This document shows, piece by piece, positions 27,401-38,519 of a stretch of DNA of 64,000 bases (its first letter is position 1; every line of letters begins with the position of its first letter). The position numbers were made by a program, and so were the translations under genes. Origin of the DNA: Patagioenas fasciata (taxonomy: Eukaryota; Chordata; Aves; Columbiformes; Columbidae); contig NW_027288510.1 of NCBI RefSeq assembly GCF_037038585.1, positions 501,001-565,000 of the forward strand. The letters run 5' to 3'. The notes under the pieces are model-generated. The model searched no databases. It saw only the letters and a list, made by a program, of their open reading frames with translations, and was not told the DNA's origin.

Positions 27401-30258
27401 CCAGGGCCCATTGAAATGTCCCAGGACCACCCTTTGTCCCCAGGGCTTATTGTGACACCATGGGGATCTCCCTTGTCCCCAGGGCCCATTGTGACATCCC
27501 ACGACCCCCCTTTGTCCCCAGTGCTATTGTGAAATCCTGGGGACCCCTTTTGTCCCCAGGGCCCATTGTGGCACCATGGGGAACCCCTTTGTCACTGGGG
27601 GCCATTGTGACATTCCAGGATTTCACTTTGTCCCCAGGGCTCGTTCTGAACACCTTGGGGCCTCCCATTGTCCCCAGGGCCCATTGTGACATCTGGGGGA
27701 CGCCCTTGTCCCCAGGACCCATCGTGGCACCGTGGGGACCCTCCTTGTCACTTGGGCCCATTGTGACACCATGGGGACCCCCCCCTTTATCCCCAGTGCC
27801 CATTGTGACATCCTGCGGACCCCCCTTTGTCCCCAGGGCCCATTTTGTCATTCAGGGGACCCACCATTGTCCTCAGGGCCCATTGTGAGGTCCCAGGACC
27901 CCCCATTGTCCCCAGGGCCCATTGTGACATCCTCGGCACCCCCTTGTCCCCAGGGTCCATTGTGACACTATGGGGACCCCCCCTTGTGCCCAGGGCCCAT
28001 TGTGACACCGTGGGTACCACCCTTGTCCCCAGGGCTCATTGTGACATCCCAGGACCCCCCATTGTCCCCAGGGCCCATTGTGACATTCAGGGGACCCCCC
28101 TTGTCCCCAGGGCCCATTCTGACACCGTGGGGACCCCCTTTGTCCCCAGGGCCCATTGTGACATCCTGGGGACCCCCTTTGTCCCAAGATTTCATTGTGA
28201 CATCCTGGGGTCCCCCCTTGTCCTCAGGGTCCATTGTGACAGCCCAGGACCTTACATTGTCCCCAGGGCCCATTGTGATATCTGGGGGACCCCCTTGTTC
28301 CCAAGGCCCATTGTGACATCCTGGGGACCCCACCTTGTCCCCAGGGCCCATTGTGACATCCCAGGACCCCCCATTGTCCCCAGGGCCCATTGTGACATCC
28401 TCGGCACGCCCTTGTCCCCAGGGCCCATTGTGACATCCTGGGGACCCCCCCTTGTCCCCAGGGCCCATTGTGACGTCCCAGGACTCCCCATTGTCCCCAG
28501 GGCCCATTGTGACATCCTGGGGATCCCTCCTTGTCCCCAGGGCCCATTGTGATGTCCCAGGACCCCCCATTGTCTCCAGGGCCCATCGTGACATCCTCTG
28601 CACCCCCTTGTCCCCAGGGCCCATTGTGACATTCAGGGGACCCCTCTTTGTCCCCAGGGCCCATTGTGACATCCTGGGGACCCCCTCTTGTCCCCAGGGC
28701 CCATTGTGACGTCCCAGGACCCCCCATTGTCCCCAGGGCCCATTGTGACATCCTGGGGATCCCTCCTTGTCCCCAGGGCCCATTGTGACGTCCCAGGATG
28801 CCCTATTGTCCCCACGACCTATTGTGACATTCAGGGGCCCCCCTTTGTCACTGGGGCCCATTGTGACACCATGGAGACCCCCGCTTGTCCTCAGGGTCCA
28901 TTGTGACATCCTGGGCACCCCCCATTTTCCCCAGGACCCATTGTGACACCCTGGGCACCCCCTTGCTCCCAGGGCCCGTTGTGGCACCATGGGGACACCC
29001 CCTTTGTCCCCAGGGCTCATTGTGACATCCCAGGACCCCCCTTTGTCCCCAGGGCCCATTGTAGCACCATGGGGACCGCCTTTGACCTCAGGGCCCATTG
29101 TGGCACTATGGCAACCCCCTTTGTCCCCAGGGCCCATTGTGACATTCTTGGACCCCACTTTGTCCCCAGGGCCTATTGTGACACCATGGGGACCCCTCCT
29201 TGTCACTGGGGACCCATTGTGACACCATGGGGACCCCCCCTTGTCCTCATGACTCATTCTGACATCCTGGATGCCCCCCATTGTCCCCAGGGCCCATTGT
29301 GACATCCACTGCACCCCCCTGTCCCCAGGGCCCATTGTGACATTCAGGGGACCCCTCTTTGTCCCCAGGGCCCATTGTGACATCCTGGGGACCCCCCCTT
29401 GTCCCCAGGGCCCATTGTGACGTCCCAGGACCCCCCATTGTCCCCAGGAGCCATTGTGACATTCAGGGGACCCCCTTTGTCACTGGGGCCCATTGTGAAA
29501 TCCCAGGACCCCACATTGTCCCCAGGGCCCATTGTGACATCCTGGGGACCCCCCCTTTGTCCCCAGTGCCCATTGTGACATCCTGCGGACCCCCCTTTGT
29601 CCCCAGGGCCCATTTTGACATTCAGGGGACCCACCATTGTCCTCAGGGCCCATTGTGAGGTCCCAGGACCCCCCATTGTCCCCAGGGCCCATTGTGACAG
29701 CCCAGGACCTTACTTTGTCCCCAGGGCCCATTGTGACATCCTGGCGACCCCCCCTTGTCCCCAGGGCCCATTGTGACATCCTGGGGATCCCTCCTTGTCC
29801 CCAGGGCCCATTGTGACATCCCAGGACCCCCCATTGTCCCCAGGGCCCATTGTGACATCCTCGGCACTCCCTTGTCCCCAGGGTCCATTGTGACACTATG
29901 GGGACCCCCCCTTGTGCCCAGGGCCCATTGTGACACCGTGGGTACCACCCTTGTCTGCAGGCCTCATTGTGACATCCCAGGACCCCCCATTGTCCCCAGG
30001 GCCCATTGTGACATTCAGGGGACCCCCCTTGTCCCCACGGCCCATTCTGATACCGTGGGGGCCCCCTTTGTCCCCAGGGCCCATTGTATCATCCTGGGGA
30101 CCCTCCTTGTCCCCAGAGCCCATTGTGACATCCAGGGGACCCCCTTTGTCGCCAGGGCCCATTGTGGCACCATAGGGACCCCCTTTGTCACTGAGGCCCA
30201 TTGTGAGATTCCAGGACCCCCGCTTTGTCCCCAGAGCCCATTGTGACATCCTAAGGAC
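24490..30258 (+). repeat. Higher-order repeat 2, copy A (~5.77 kb)
   Basis: The marker CTTTGTCCCAAGACTTCATT at about 24493 recurs at about 30262 (spacing 5769) and 35876. Most of the copy aligns to copy B at 5769-5772 bp. Copy A holds about 155 bp of extra units at about 29690-29850. That stretch matches the order seen in HOR 1 near 16100-16250, so it looks like a patch moved between the two systems. Confidence 0.75.
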
Positions 30259-33200
30259 CCCCTTTGTCCCAAGACTTCATTGTGACATCCTAGGGACCCC
30301 CCTTGTCCTCAGGGTCCATTGTGACAGCCCAGGACCTTACATTGTCCCCAGGGCCCATTGTGATATCTGGGGGACCCCCTTGTTCCCAAGGCCCATTGTG
30401 ATATCCTGGGGACCCCACCTTGTCCCCAGGGCCCATTGTGACATCCCAGGACCCCCCATTGTCCCCAGGGCCCATTGTGACATCCTCGGCACCCCCTTGT
30501 CCCCAGGGCCCATTGTGACATCCTGGGGACCCCCCCTTCTTCCCAGGGCCCATTGTGACGTCCCAGGACCCCCCATTGTCCCCAGGGCCCATTGTGACAT
30601 CCTGAAGATCCCTCCTTGTCCCCAGGGCCCATTGTGATGTCCCAGGACCCCCCATTGTCCCCAGGGCCCATTGTGACATCCTCTGCACCCCCTTGTCCCC
30701 AGGGCCCATTGTGACATTCAGGGGACCCCTCTTTGTCCCCAGGGCCCATTCTGACATCCTGGGGATCCCTCCTTGTCCCCAGGGCCCATTGTGACGTCCC
30801 AGGACCCCCCATTGTCCCCAGGACCTATTGTGACATTCAGGGGACCCCCTTTGTCACTGGGGCCCATTGTGACACCATGGAGACCCCCGCTTGTCCTCAG
30901 GGTCCATTGTGACATCCTGGGCACCCCCCATTTTCCCCAGGACCCATTGTGACATCCTGGCCATCCCCTTGCTCCCAGGGCCCGTTGTGGCACCATGGGG
31001 ACACCCCCTTTGTCCCCAGGGCCCATTGTGACATCCCAGGACCCCCCTTTGTCCCCAGGGCCCATTGTAGCACCATGGGGACCCCCTTTGACCCCAGGGC
31101 CCATTGTGGCACCATGGCAACCCCTTTTGTCCCCAGGGCCCATTGTGACATTCTTGGACCCCACTTTGTCCCCAGGGCCTATTGTGACACCATGGGGACC
31201 CCTCCTTGTCACTGGGGACCCATTGTGACACCATGGGGACCCCCCCTTGTCCTCAGGACTCATTCTCACATCCTGGACACCCCCCATTGTCCCCAGGGCC
31301 CATTGTAACATCCACTGCACCCCCTTGTCCCCAGGGCCCATTGTGACATTCAGGGGACCCCTCTTTGTCCCCAGGGCCCATTGTGACATCCTGGGGACCC
31401 CCCCTTGTCCCCAGGGCCCATTGTGACGTCCCAGGACCCGACATTGTCCCCAGGGCCCATTGTGACATCCTCTGCACCCCCTTGTCCCCAGGGCCCATTG
31501 TGACGTCCCAGGACCCCCCCTTGTCCCCAGGGCCCATTGTGACGTCCCAGGACCCCCCTTTGTCCCCAGGGCCCATACTGATACCGTGGGGACCCCCTTT
31601 GTCCCCAGGGCCCATTGTGACATGCTGGGGACCCTCCTTGTCCCCAGGGCCCATTGTGACATCCAGGGGACCCCCTTTGTCCCCAGGGCCCATTGTGGCA
31701 CCATGAGGACCCTCTTTGTCACTGGAGCCCATTGTGACATCCCATGACCCCCCTTTGTCCCCAGTGCTATTGTGAAATCCTGGGGACCCCTTTTGTCCCC
31801 ACGGCCCATTGTGACACCATGGGGAACCCCTTTGTCACTGGGGGCCATTGTGACATTCCAGGATTCCACTTTGTCCCCAGGGCTTGTTCTGACACCTTGG
31901 GGACTCCCATTGTCCCCAGGGCCCATTGTGACATCCTGTGCAACCCCATTGTCCCCAGGGCCCATTGTGACATCTGGGGGACGCCCTTGTCCCCAGGACC
32001 CATCGTGGCACCGTGGGGACCCTCCTTGTCACTTGGGCCCATTGTGACACCATGGGGACGCCCCCCTTTGTCCCCAGTGCCCATTGTGACATCCTGCGGA
32101 CCCCCCTTTGTCCCCAGGGCCCATTGTGACATTCAGGGGACCCACCATTGTCCTCAGGGCCCATTGTGACATCCCAGGACCCCCCATTGTCCCCAGGGCC
32201 CATTGTGACATCCTCGGCACCCCCTTGTGCCCAGGGCCCATTGTGACATTCAGGGGACCCCTCTTTGTCCCCAGGGCCCATTGTGACGTCCTGGGGACCC
32301 CCCCTTGTTTCCAGGGCCCATTGTGACGTCCCAGGACCCGCCATTGTCCCCAGGGCCCATTATGACATCCTGGGGATCCCTCCTTGTCCCCAGGGCCCAT
32401 TGTGACGTCCCAGGACCCCCCATTGTCCCCAGGGCCCATTGTGACATTCAGGGGCCCCCGTTTGTCACTGGGGCCCATTGTGACATCCCAGGACCCCACA
32501 TTGTCCCCAGGGCCCATTGTGACTTTCAGGGGACCCCACTTGTCCCCAGGACCCATTGTGACACTATAGGGACCCCCCCTTGTCCCAGTGACCATTGTGA
32601 CACCGTGGGTACCACCCTTGTCCGCAGGGCCCATTGTGACATCCTGGGGACACCCCCTTGTCCCCAGGGCCCATTGTGACATCCTGGGAATCCCTCCTTG
32701 TCCCTAGGGCCCATCGTGACGTGCCAGGACCCCCATTTTCCCCAGGGCCCATTGTGACATCCTCGGCACCCCCTTGTCCCCAGGGCCCATTGTGACATTC
32801 AGGGGACCCCTCTTTGTCCCCAGGGCCCATTGTGACATCCTGGGGACCCCCCCTTGTTCCCAGGGCCCACTGTGACGTCCCAGGACCCGCCATTGTCCGC
32901 AGGGCCCTGTGTGACATCCTGGGGTGCCCTCCTTGTCCCCAGGGCCCATTGTGACGTCCCAGAACCCCCCATTGTCCCCAGAGCCTATTGTGACATCCAG
33001 GGGACCCCCTTTGTCACTGGGGCCCATTGTGGCACCATGAGGACCCTCTTTGTCACTGGGGCCCATTGTGACATCCCAGGACCCCCCCTGGTCCCCAGGG
33101 CCCATTGCGATATCTGGGGGACCCCCTTTGTCCCCAGGGCCCATTGTGACATCCTGGGGTCCCCCCTTTGTCCCCAGGGCCCATTGAAATGTCCCAGGAC

Positions 33201-35872
33201 CACCCTTTGTCCCCAGGGCTTATTGTGACACCATGGGGATCTCCCTTGTCCCCAGGGCCCATTGTGACATCCCACGACCCCCCTTTGTCCCCAGTGCTAT
33301 TGTGAAATCCTGGGGACCCCTTTTGTCCCCAGGGCCCATTGTGGCACCATGGGGAACCCCTTTGTCACTGGGGGCCATTGTGACATTCCAGGATTCCACT
33401 TTGTCCCCAGGGCTCGTTCTGAACACCTTGGGGCCTACCATTGTCCCCAGGGCCCATTGTGACATCTGGGGGACGCCCTTGTCCCCAGGACCCATCGTGG
33501 CACCGAGGGGATCCTCCTTGTCACTTGGGCCCATTGTGACACCATGGGGACCCCCCCTTTATCCCCAGTGCCCATTGTGACATCCTGCGGACCCCCCTTT
33601 GTCCCCAGGGCCCATTTTGACATTCAGGGGACCCACCATTGTCCTCAGGGCCCATTGTGAGGTCCCAGGACCCCCCATTGTCCCCAGGGCCCATTGTGAC
33701 ATCCTCGGCACCCCCTTGTCCCCAGGGTCCATTGTGACACTATGGGGACCCCCCCTTGTGCCCAGGGCCCATTGTGACACCGTGGGTACCACCCTTGTCC
33801 CCAGGGCTCATTGTGACATCCCAGGACCCCCCATTGTCCCCAGGGCCCATTGTGACATTCAGGGGACCCCCCTTGTACCCAGGGCCCATTCTGACACCGT
33901 GGGGACCCCCTTTGTCCCCAGGGCATATTGTGACATCCTGGGGACCCCCTTTGTCCCAAGATTTCATTGTGACATCCTGGGGTCCCCCCTTGTCCTCAGG
34001 GTCCATTGTGACAGCCCAGGACCTTACATTGTCCCCAGGGCCCATTGTGATATCTGGGGGACCCCCTTGTTCCCAAGGCCCATTGTAACATCCTAGGGAC
34101 CCCACCTTGTCCCCAGGGCCCATTGTGACATCCCAGGACCCCCCTTTGTCCCCAGGGCCCATTGTGACATCCTCGGCACGCCCTTGTCCCCAGGGCCCAT
34201 TGTGACATCCTGGGGACCCCCCCTTGTCCCCAGGGCCCATTGTGACGTCCCAGGACCCCCCATTGTCCCCAGGGCCCATTGTGACATCCTGGGGATCCCT
34301 CCTTGTCCCCAGGGCCCATTGTGATGTCCCAGGACCCCCCATTGTCTCCAGGGCCCATCGTGACATCCTCTGCACCCCCTTGTCCCCAGGGCCCATTGTG
34401 ACATTCAGGGGACCCCTCTTTGTCCCCAGGGCCCATTGTGACATCCTGGGGACCCCCCCTTGTCCCCAGGGCCCATTGTGACGTCCCAGGACCCCCCATT
34501 GTCCCCAGGGCCCATTGTGACATCCTGGGGATCCCTCCTTGTCCCCAGGGCCCATTGTGACGTCCCAGGACCCCCTATTGTCCCCACGACCTATTGTGAC
34601 ATTCAGGGGACCCCCTTTGTCACTGGGGCCCATTGTGACACCATGGAGACCCCCGCTTGTCCTCAGGGTCCATTGTGACATCCTGGGCACCCCCCATTTT
34701 CCCCAGGACCCGTTGTGACATCCTGGCCATCCCCTTCCTCCCAGGGCCCGTTGTGGCACCATGGGGACACCCCCTTTGTCCCCAGGGCTCATTGTGACAT
34801 CCCAGGACCCCCCTTTGTCCCCAGGGCCCATTGTTGCACCATGGGGACCCCCTTTGACCCCAGGGCCCATTGTGGCACTATGGCAACCCCTTTTGTCCCC
34901 AGGGCCCATTGTGACATTCTTGGACCCCACTTTGTCCCCAGGGCCTATTGTGACACCATGGGGACCCCTCCTTGTCACTGGGGACCCATTGTGACACCAT
35001 GGGGACCCCCCCTTGTCCTCATGACTCATTCTGACATCCTGGATGCCCCCCATTGTCCCCAGGGCCCATTGTGACATCCACTGCACCCCCTTGTCCCCAG
35101 GGCCCATTGTGACATTCAGGGGACCCCTCTTTGTCCCCAGGGCCCATTGTGACATCCTGGGGACCCCCCCTTGTCCCCAGGGCCCATTGTGACGTCCCAG
35201 GACCCCCCATTGTCCCCAGGACCCATTGTGACATTCAGGGGACCCTCTTTGTCACTGGGGCCCATTGTGAAATCCCAGGACCCCACATTGTCCCCAGGGC
35301 CCATTGTGACATCCTGGGGACCCCCCCTTTGTCCCCAGTGCCCATTGTGACATCCTGCGGACCCCCCTTTGTCCCCAGGGCCCATTTTGACATTCAGGGG
35401 ACCCACCATTGTCCTCAGGGCCCATTGTGCGGTCCCAGGACCCCCCATTGTCCCCAGGGCCCATTGTGACATCCTCGGCACCCCCTTGTCCCCAGGGTCC
35501 ATTGTGACACTATGGGGACCCCCCCTTGTGCCCAGGGCCCATTGTGACACTGTGGGTACCACCCTTGTCTGCAGGGCTCATTGTGACATCCCAGGACCCC
35601 CCATTGTCCCCAGGGCCCATTGTGACATTCAGGGGACCCCCCATGTCCCCAGGGCCCATTCTGATACCGTGGGGACCCCCTTTGTCCCCAGGGCCCATTG
35701 TGACATCCTGGGGACCCTCCTTGTCCCCAGAGCCCATTGTGACATCCAGGGGACCCCCTTTGTCCCCAGGGCCCATTGTGGCACCATAGGGACCCCCTTT
35801 GTCACTGGGGCCCATTGTGAGATTCCAGGACCCCCGCTTTGTCCCCAGGGCCCATTGTGACATCCTGGGGAC
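30259..35872 (+). repeat. Higher-order repeat 2, copy B (~5.61 kb)
   Basis: Near-identical to copy A in variant order, with about four units missing relative to it and small one-unit indels near 31.3-31.7 kb where the offset shifts by 39 bp and back. A third copy begins at about 35873 and is lost by about 36020. Confidence 0.75.
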
Positions 35873-36784
35873 CCCCTTTGTCCCAAGACTTCATTGTGAC
35901 ATCCTGGGGACCCCCCTTGTCCTCAGGGTCCATTGTGACAGCCCAGGACCTTACATTGTCCCCAGGGCCCATTGTGATATCTGGGGGACCCCCTTGTTCC
36001 CAAGGCCCATTGTGACACCCTGGGGACTCCCATTGTCCCCAGGGCCCATTGTGACATCCCAGGACCCCCCATTGTCCCCAGGGCCCATTGTGACATCCTC
36101 GGCACCCCCTTGTCCCCAGGGCCCATTGTGACATTCAGGGGACCCCTCTTTTTCCCCAGGGCCCATTGTGACATCCTGGGGACCCCCCCTTGTCCCCAGG
36201 GCCCATTGTGACGTCCCAGGACCCCCCATTGTCCCCAGGACCCATTGTGACACTATGGGGACCCCCCGTTGTGCCCAGGGCCCATTGTGACACCGTGGGT
36301 ACCACCCTTGTCCGCAGGGCTCATTGGGACATCCCAGGACCCCCCATTGTCCCCAGGGCCCATTGTGACATTCAGGGGACCCCCCTTTGTCCCCAGGGCC
36401 CATTCTGATACCGTGGGGACCCCCTTTTTCCCAGGGCCCATTGTGACATGCTGGGGACGCTCTTTGTCCCCAGGGCCCATTGTGACATCCTGGGGACCCC
36501 CCCTTGTCCCCAGGGCCCATTGTGACGTCCCAGGACCCCCCATTGTCCCCAGGGCCCATTGTGATATGCTGGGGAGCCCTCTTTGTCCCCAGGGCCCATT
36601 GTGAAATTCAGGGGACCCCAACTTGTCCCCAGGGCCCATTGTGACATCCTGGGGACCCCATTGTCAGCAGAGCCTGTTGTGATATCCTGGCGACCGCCCT
36701 TTGTCCCCAGGGCCCATTGTGACATCCCAGGACCCCCCGTTGTCCCCAGGGCCCATTGTGACATCCTGGGTCCCCCTTTGTCCC
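35873..36784 (+). repeat. Minisatellite up to the retroviral LTR
   Basis: Starts as a partial third copy of HOR 2 and then changes to a different unit order. The last unit ends in CCTTTGTCCC directly against the LTR terminus TGTCGAGGG, with no transitional sequence. Confidence 0.75.
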
Positions 36785-37445
36785 TGTCGAGGGTTAGGAT
36801 TGCGGGGTGACAATCAAACCCTGGCAGATGTGTTGTCAACCTCCTCTACCCCCCCCAATTCCCCCTTTTGCCCCTCCCTCTCCCCCCTTCCCACTCAGCA
36901 CAGGCGATCGGGAGGGGAAGAAGCACAGAGGGGAGAGAGTTGGAAAAGTTCAAGATGTTTTACTGATGCTACTGATGAGAACAGAGAAAATAATACAAAT
37001 ATACAAAACCCATCTTGTAAGTCTGAGCAACTGCAGAGCCAGCACCCAAAGTCCTGGATCAGACTCTGCAGCCAACCGGAGCTGGATTCAGTCTCTCACT
37101 GGCCTCCGTTCGCAGGGACGACCAGCAAGGTCCTCTCCTGATGTCGGCCATGAGGAAAAAAGGGAGAAAGGGAAAAGGGGCGAGATCCTCGTGATCTCCC
37201 ACTTTTATATGAAGTATTCACGTGAATGGAATGTTATTCACCGTTGGTCAGTCTCTCGATCACCAGTTTCTCGTTGCCCCTCTCGCGAGATGTCCATCTG
37301 TGCTTGTCAATAAGTTTGCATTCCCTTGCTGGGTTTAACCAAAACATGTGTCCGGTTCTCCAGGAAAATGCAGCTGACATGAAGGCTTGAGCTGAACAGG
37401 CAAATTCACTAAAAGAGAAACTTGTTTTTTAACAAAACCAGGACA
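36785..37445 (-). mobile_element. 3' LTR of an avian endogenous retrovirus (661 bp)
   Basis: Read on the minus strand it starts TGTCCTGG and ends CCCTCGACA, the usual TG...CA type of terminus. A TATA-like CATATAAAAG lies at about 37210-37201, and a purine-rich block sits just upstream of the LTR at 37456-37446. A near-full copy in the opposite orientation lies at 62742-63401; the two differ by scattered bases and several small indels. The outer side abuts minisatellite and the inner side continues into retroviral pol, so this is the 3' LTR of a minus-strand element. No matching 5' LTR adjoins it. Confidence 0.85.
37281..37290. promoter_or_regulatory. CGCG element (TCTCGCGAGA) in the LTR
   Basis: A perfect palindromic TCTCGCGAGA lies about 70 bp upstream of the LTR TATA-like box. 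This motif is known as a strong methylation-sensitive promoter element bound by BANP. It is also intact in the second LTR at 62895-62904. Function here is inferred from the motif. Confidence 0.5.
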
Positions 37446-37456
37446 TTCCACCCCTT
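37446..37456 (-). other. Retroviral polypurine tract
   Basis: The minus strand reads AAGGGGTGGAA immediately before the LTR start TGTCC. This is the expected place and composition for the plus-strand primer of a retrovirus, and it fixes the LTR boundary and the element's orientation. Confidence 0.75.
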
Positions 37457-37812
37457 ATCATATGACATTCACTGAATACTTAAACCTTATCAATACAATC
37501 TATCAATACAATCTAATTAATCACTACTACTATATATATATATATATACATATGTACATATATACACAGGAGTAATTAATCAGTGGACCATCCTTTGAAA
37601 AGTTCATTAAGTTCATTTTGTCACCACAGTCTCCCAGGGCAGGGAAAATGGTCCAAGTGCATCTCATGACCCCTGTTGGTGGGTTAAGGACACCAACTTC
37701 CAAGAAGGTGTCGGGCGCCACTCGAAGAAGCCAGCGCTGGTTTCATCACCATTGTCTTGATCTGAAAGACACTTATTAAACATTGTTAGTGCGGCAATTC
37801 ACATCATACAGT
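37446..37812 (-). mobile_element. ERV segment between integrase and 3' LTR, no env
   Basis: About 370 bp separate the integrase stop from the LTR. There is no env-length reading frame. It contains an AT dinucleotide tract at about 37531-37562. A short TGGCGCCCGACACC on the minus strand at about 37720-37707 resembles a lysine-tRNA primer-binding site. That would be out of place here, since the site normally follows the 5' LTR, so it may be chance or evidence of rearrangement. Confidence 0.6.
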
Positions 37813-38505
37813 TCAGCATTGCATATTTTCACCTAAAATCAAATCCCCTTGAGGTGCACACCGAACTTCTCCATCCTTAAGCATCACCCACCAGGTGCTG
37901 CCAGGTCCCTGGGCAAAAACAATCCCACGAATAGGTTTGCCTGTGCCTGAGGCAGGAGGAACCCAGACTGCCTTTCCTAACATATTTTCCATGTGTACTA
38001 CAGGGACTTTATCTCCTTCTACAGTCCATAGAATTTCTGATTGGGCAGGCCCGGCTCCATTGGTTGATCCCCTGGTGTTGACCAACCAAGTGGCTTTTGC
38101 TAAATGTGAATCCCAGTTTTTAAAGGCTCCACCACCAAGTGCCTTTAGTGTAGTTTTTAACAAACCATTGTACCTTTCAGTTTTCCCAGAGGCTGGTGCA
38201 TGATATGGAATATGATACACCCACTCAATACCATGTTCTTTGGCCCAATTGTCTATAATACTGTTTTTGAAATGAGTACCATTGTCTGATTCAATTCTTT
38301 CTGGCGTACCCGGCCACCAAAGGACTTGCTTCTCAAGGCCCAAGATGGTATTTCGGGCTGTAGCATGAGGTACGGCAGATGTTTCCAACCATCCAGTGGT
38401 TGCTTCCACCATTGTAAGTACATAACGCTTACCTTGACGTGTTTGTGGAAGTGTAATATAATCAATCTGCCAAGCTTCTCCATACTTATACTTTAACCAT
38501 CGCCC
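37813..38505 (-). pseudogene. Retroviral integrase, 5'-truncated pol fragment
   Basis: The minus-strand frame encodes about 228 residues ending at a stop at 37813. The first in-frame ATG is at 38412, but integrase similarity runs upstream to about 38500, so that ATG is not the true start. The catalytic core is recognisable: an aspartate in WQID, an aspartate in SDNG and a glutamate in KTERYN, with exactly 35 residues between the second and third, the DD35E spacing of retroviral integrases. The family joins retroviral DNA to the host chromosome. The zinc-binding N-terminus, reverse transcriptase, gag and env are absent; upstream the sequence turns into minisatellite. The surviving part has no frameshift or stop. 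It could not act alone as a full integrase. Confidence 0.85.
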
Positions 38506-38519
38506 CCCACATAAGGACC

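Larger units (their letters stand above)
1..36784 (+). repeat. ~40-bp GC-rich minisatellite, block 1
   Basis: A tandem array of 38-41-bp units, roughly 900 copies. The core reads GTCCCCAGGG, CCCATTGTGAC, then a variable segment, then a C-rich tract. Main variable segments are CATCCTGGGGACC, CGTCCCAGGACC, CATTCAGGGGACC and CACCATGGGGACC. A recurring alternative replaces CCCCAGGG with CACTGGGG. No gene interrupts the block. Long open frames on both strands, up to 471 codons, arise because the unit lacks stops and is not a multiple of three, so each frame reads through all three phases of the same unit. A related family to test is the galliform 41-bp PO41 repeat; that is a suggestion, not a match I could check. 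Confidence 0.97.

Noticed and set aside
27968..29383. Minus-strand open frame of 471 codons in the minisatellite (and many similar ones up to 444 codons)
   Set aside because: The sequence is the ~40-bp repeat read in rotating phase. Equivalent frames exist on both strands, with no conserved start, ribosome context or splice sites.
1..36784. CRISPR array
   Set aside because: Regular repeats are present, but units are contiguous with no unique spacers. The context is a vertebrate genome with no cas genes.
36807..37313. Plus-strand frames of 146 and 168 codons in the LTR
   Set aside because: They lie antisense within the LTR, and the inverted LTR shows the same frames with differing ends, so they follow from LTR sequence, not a gene.
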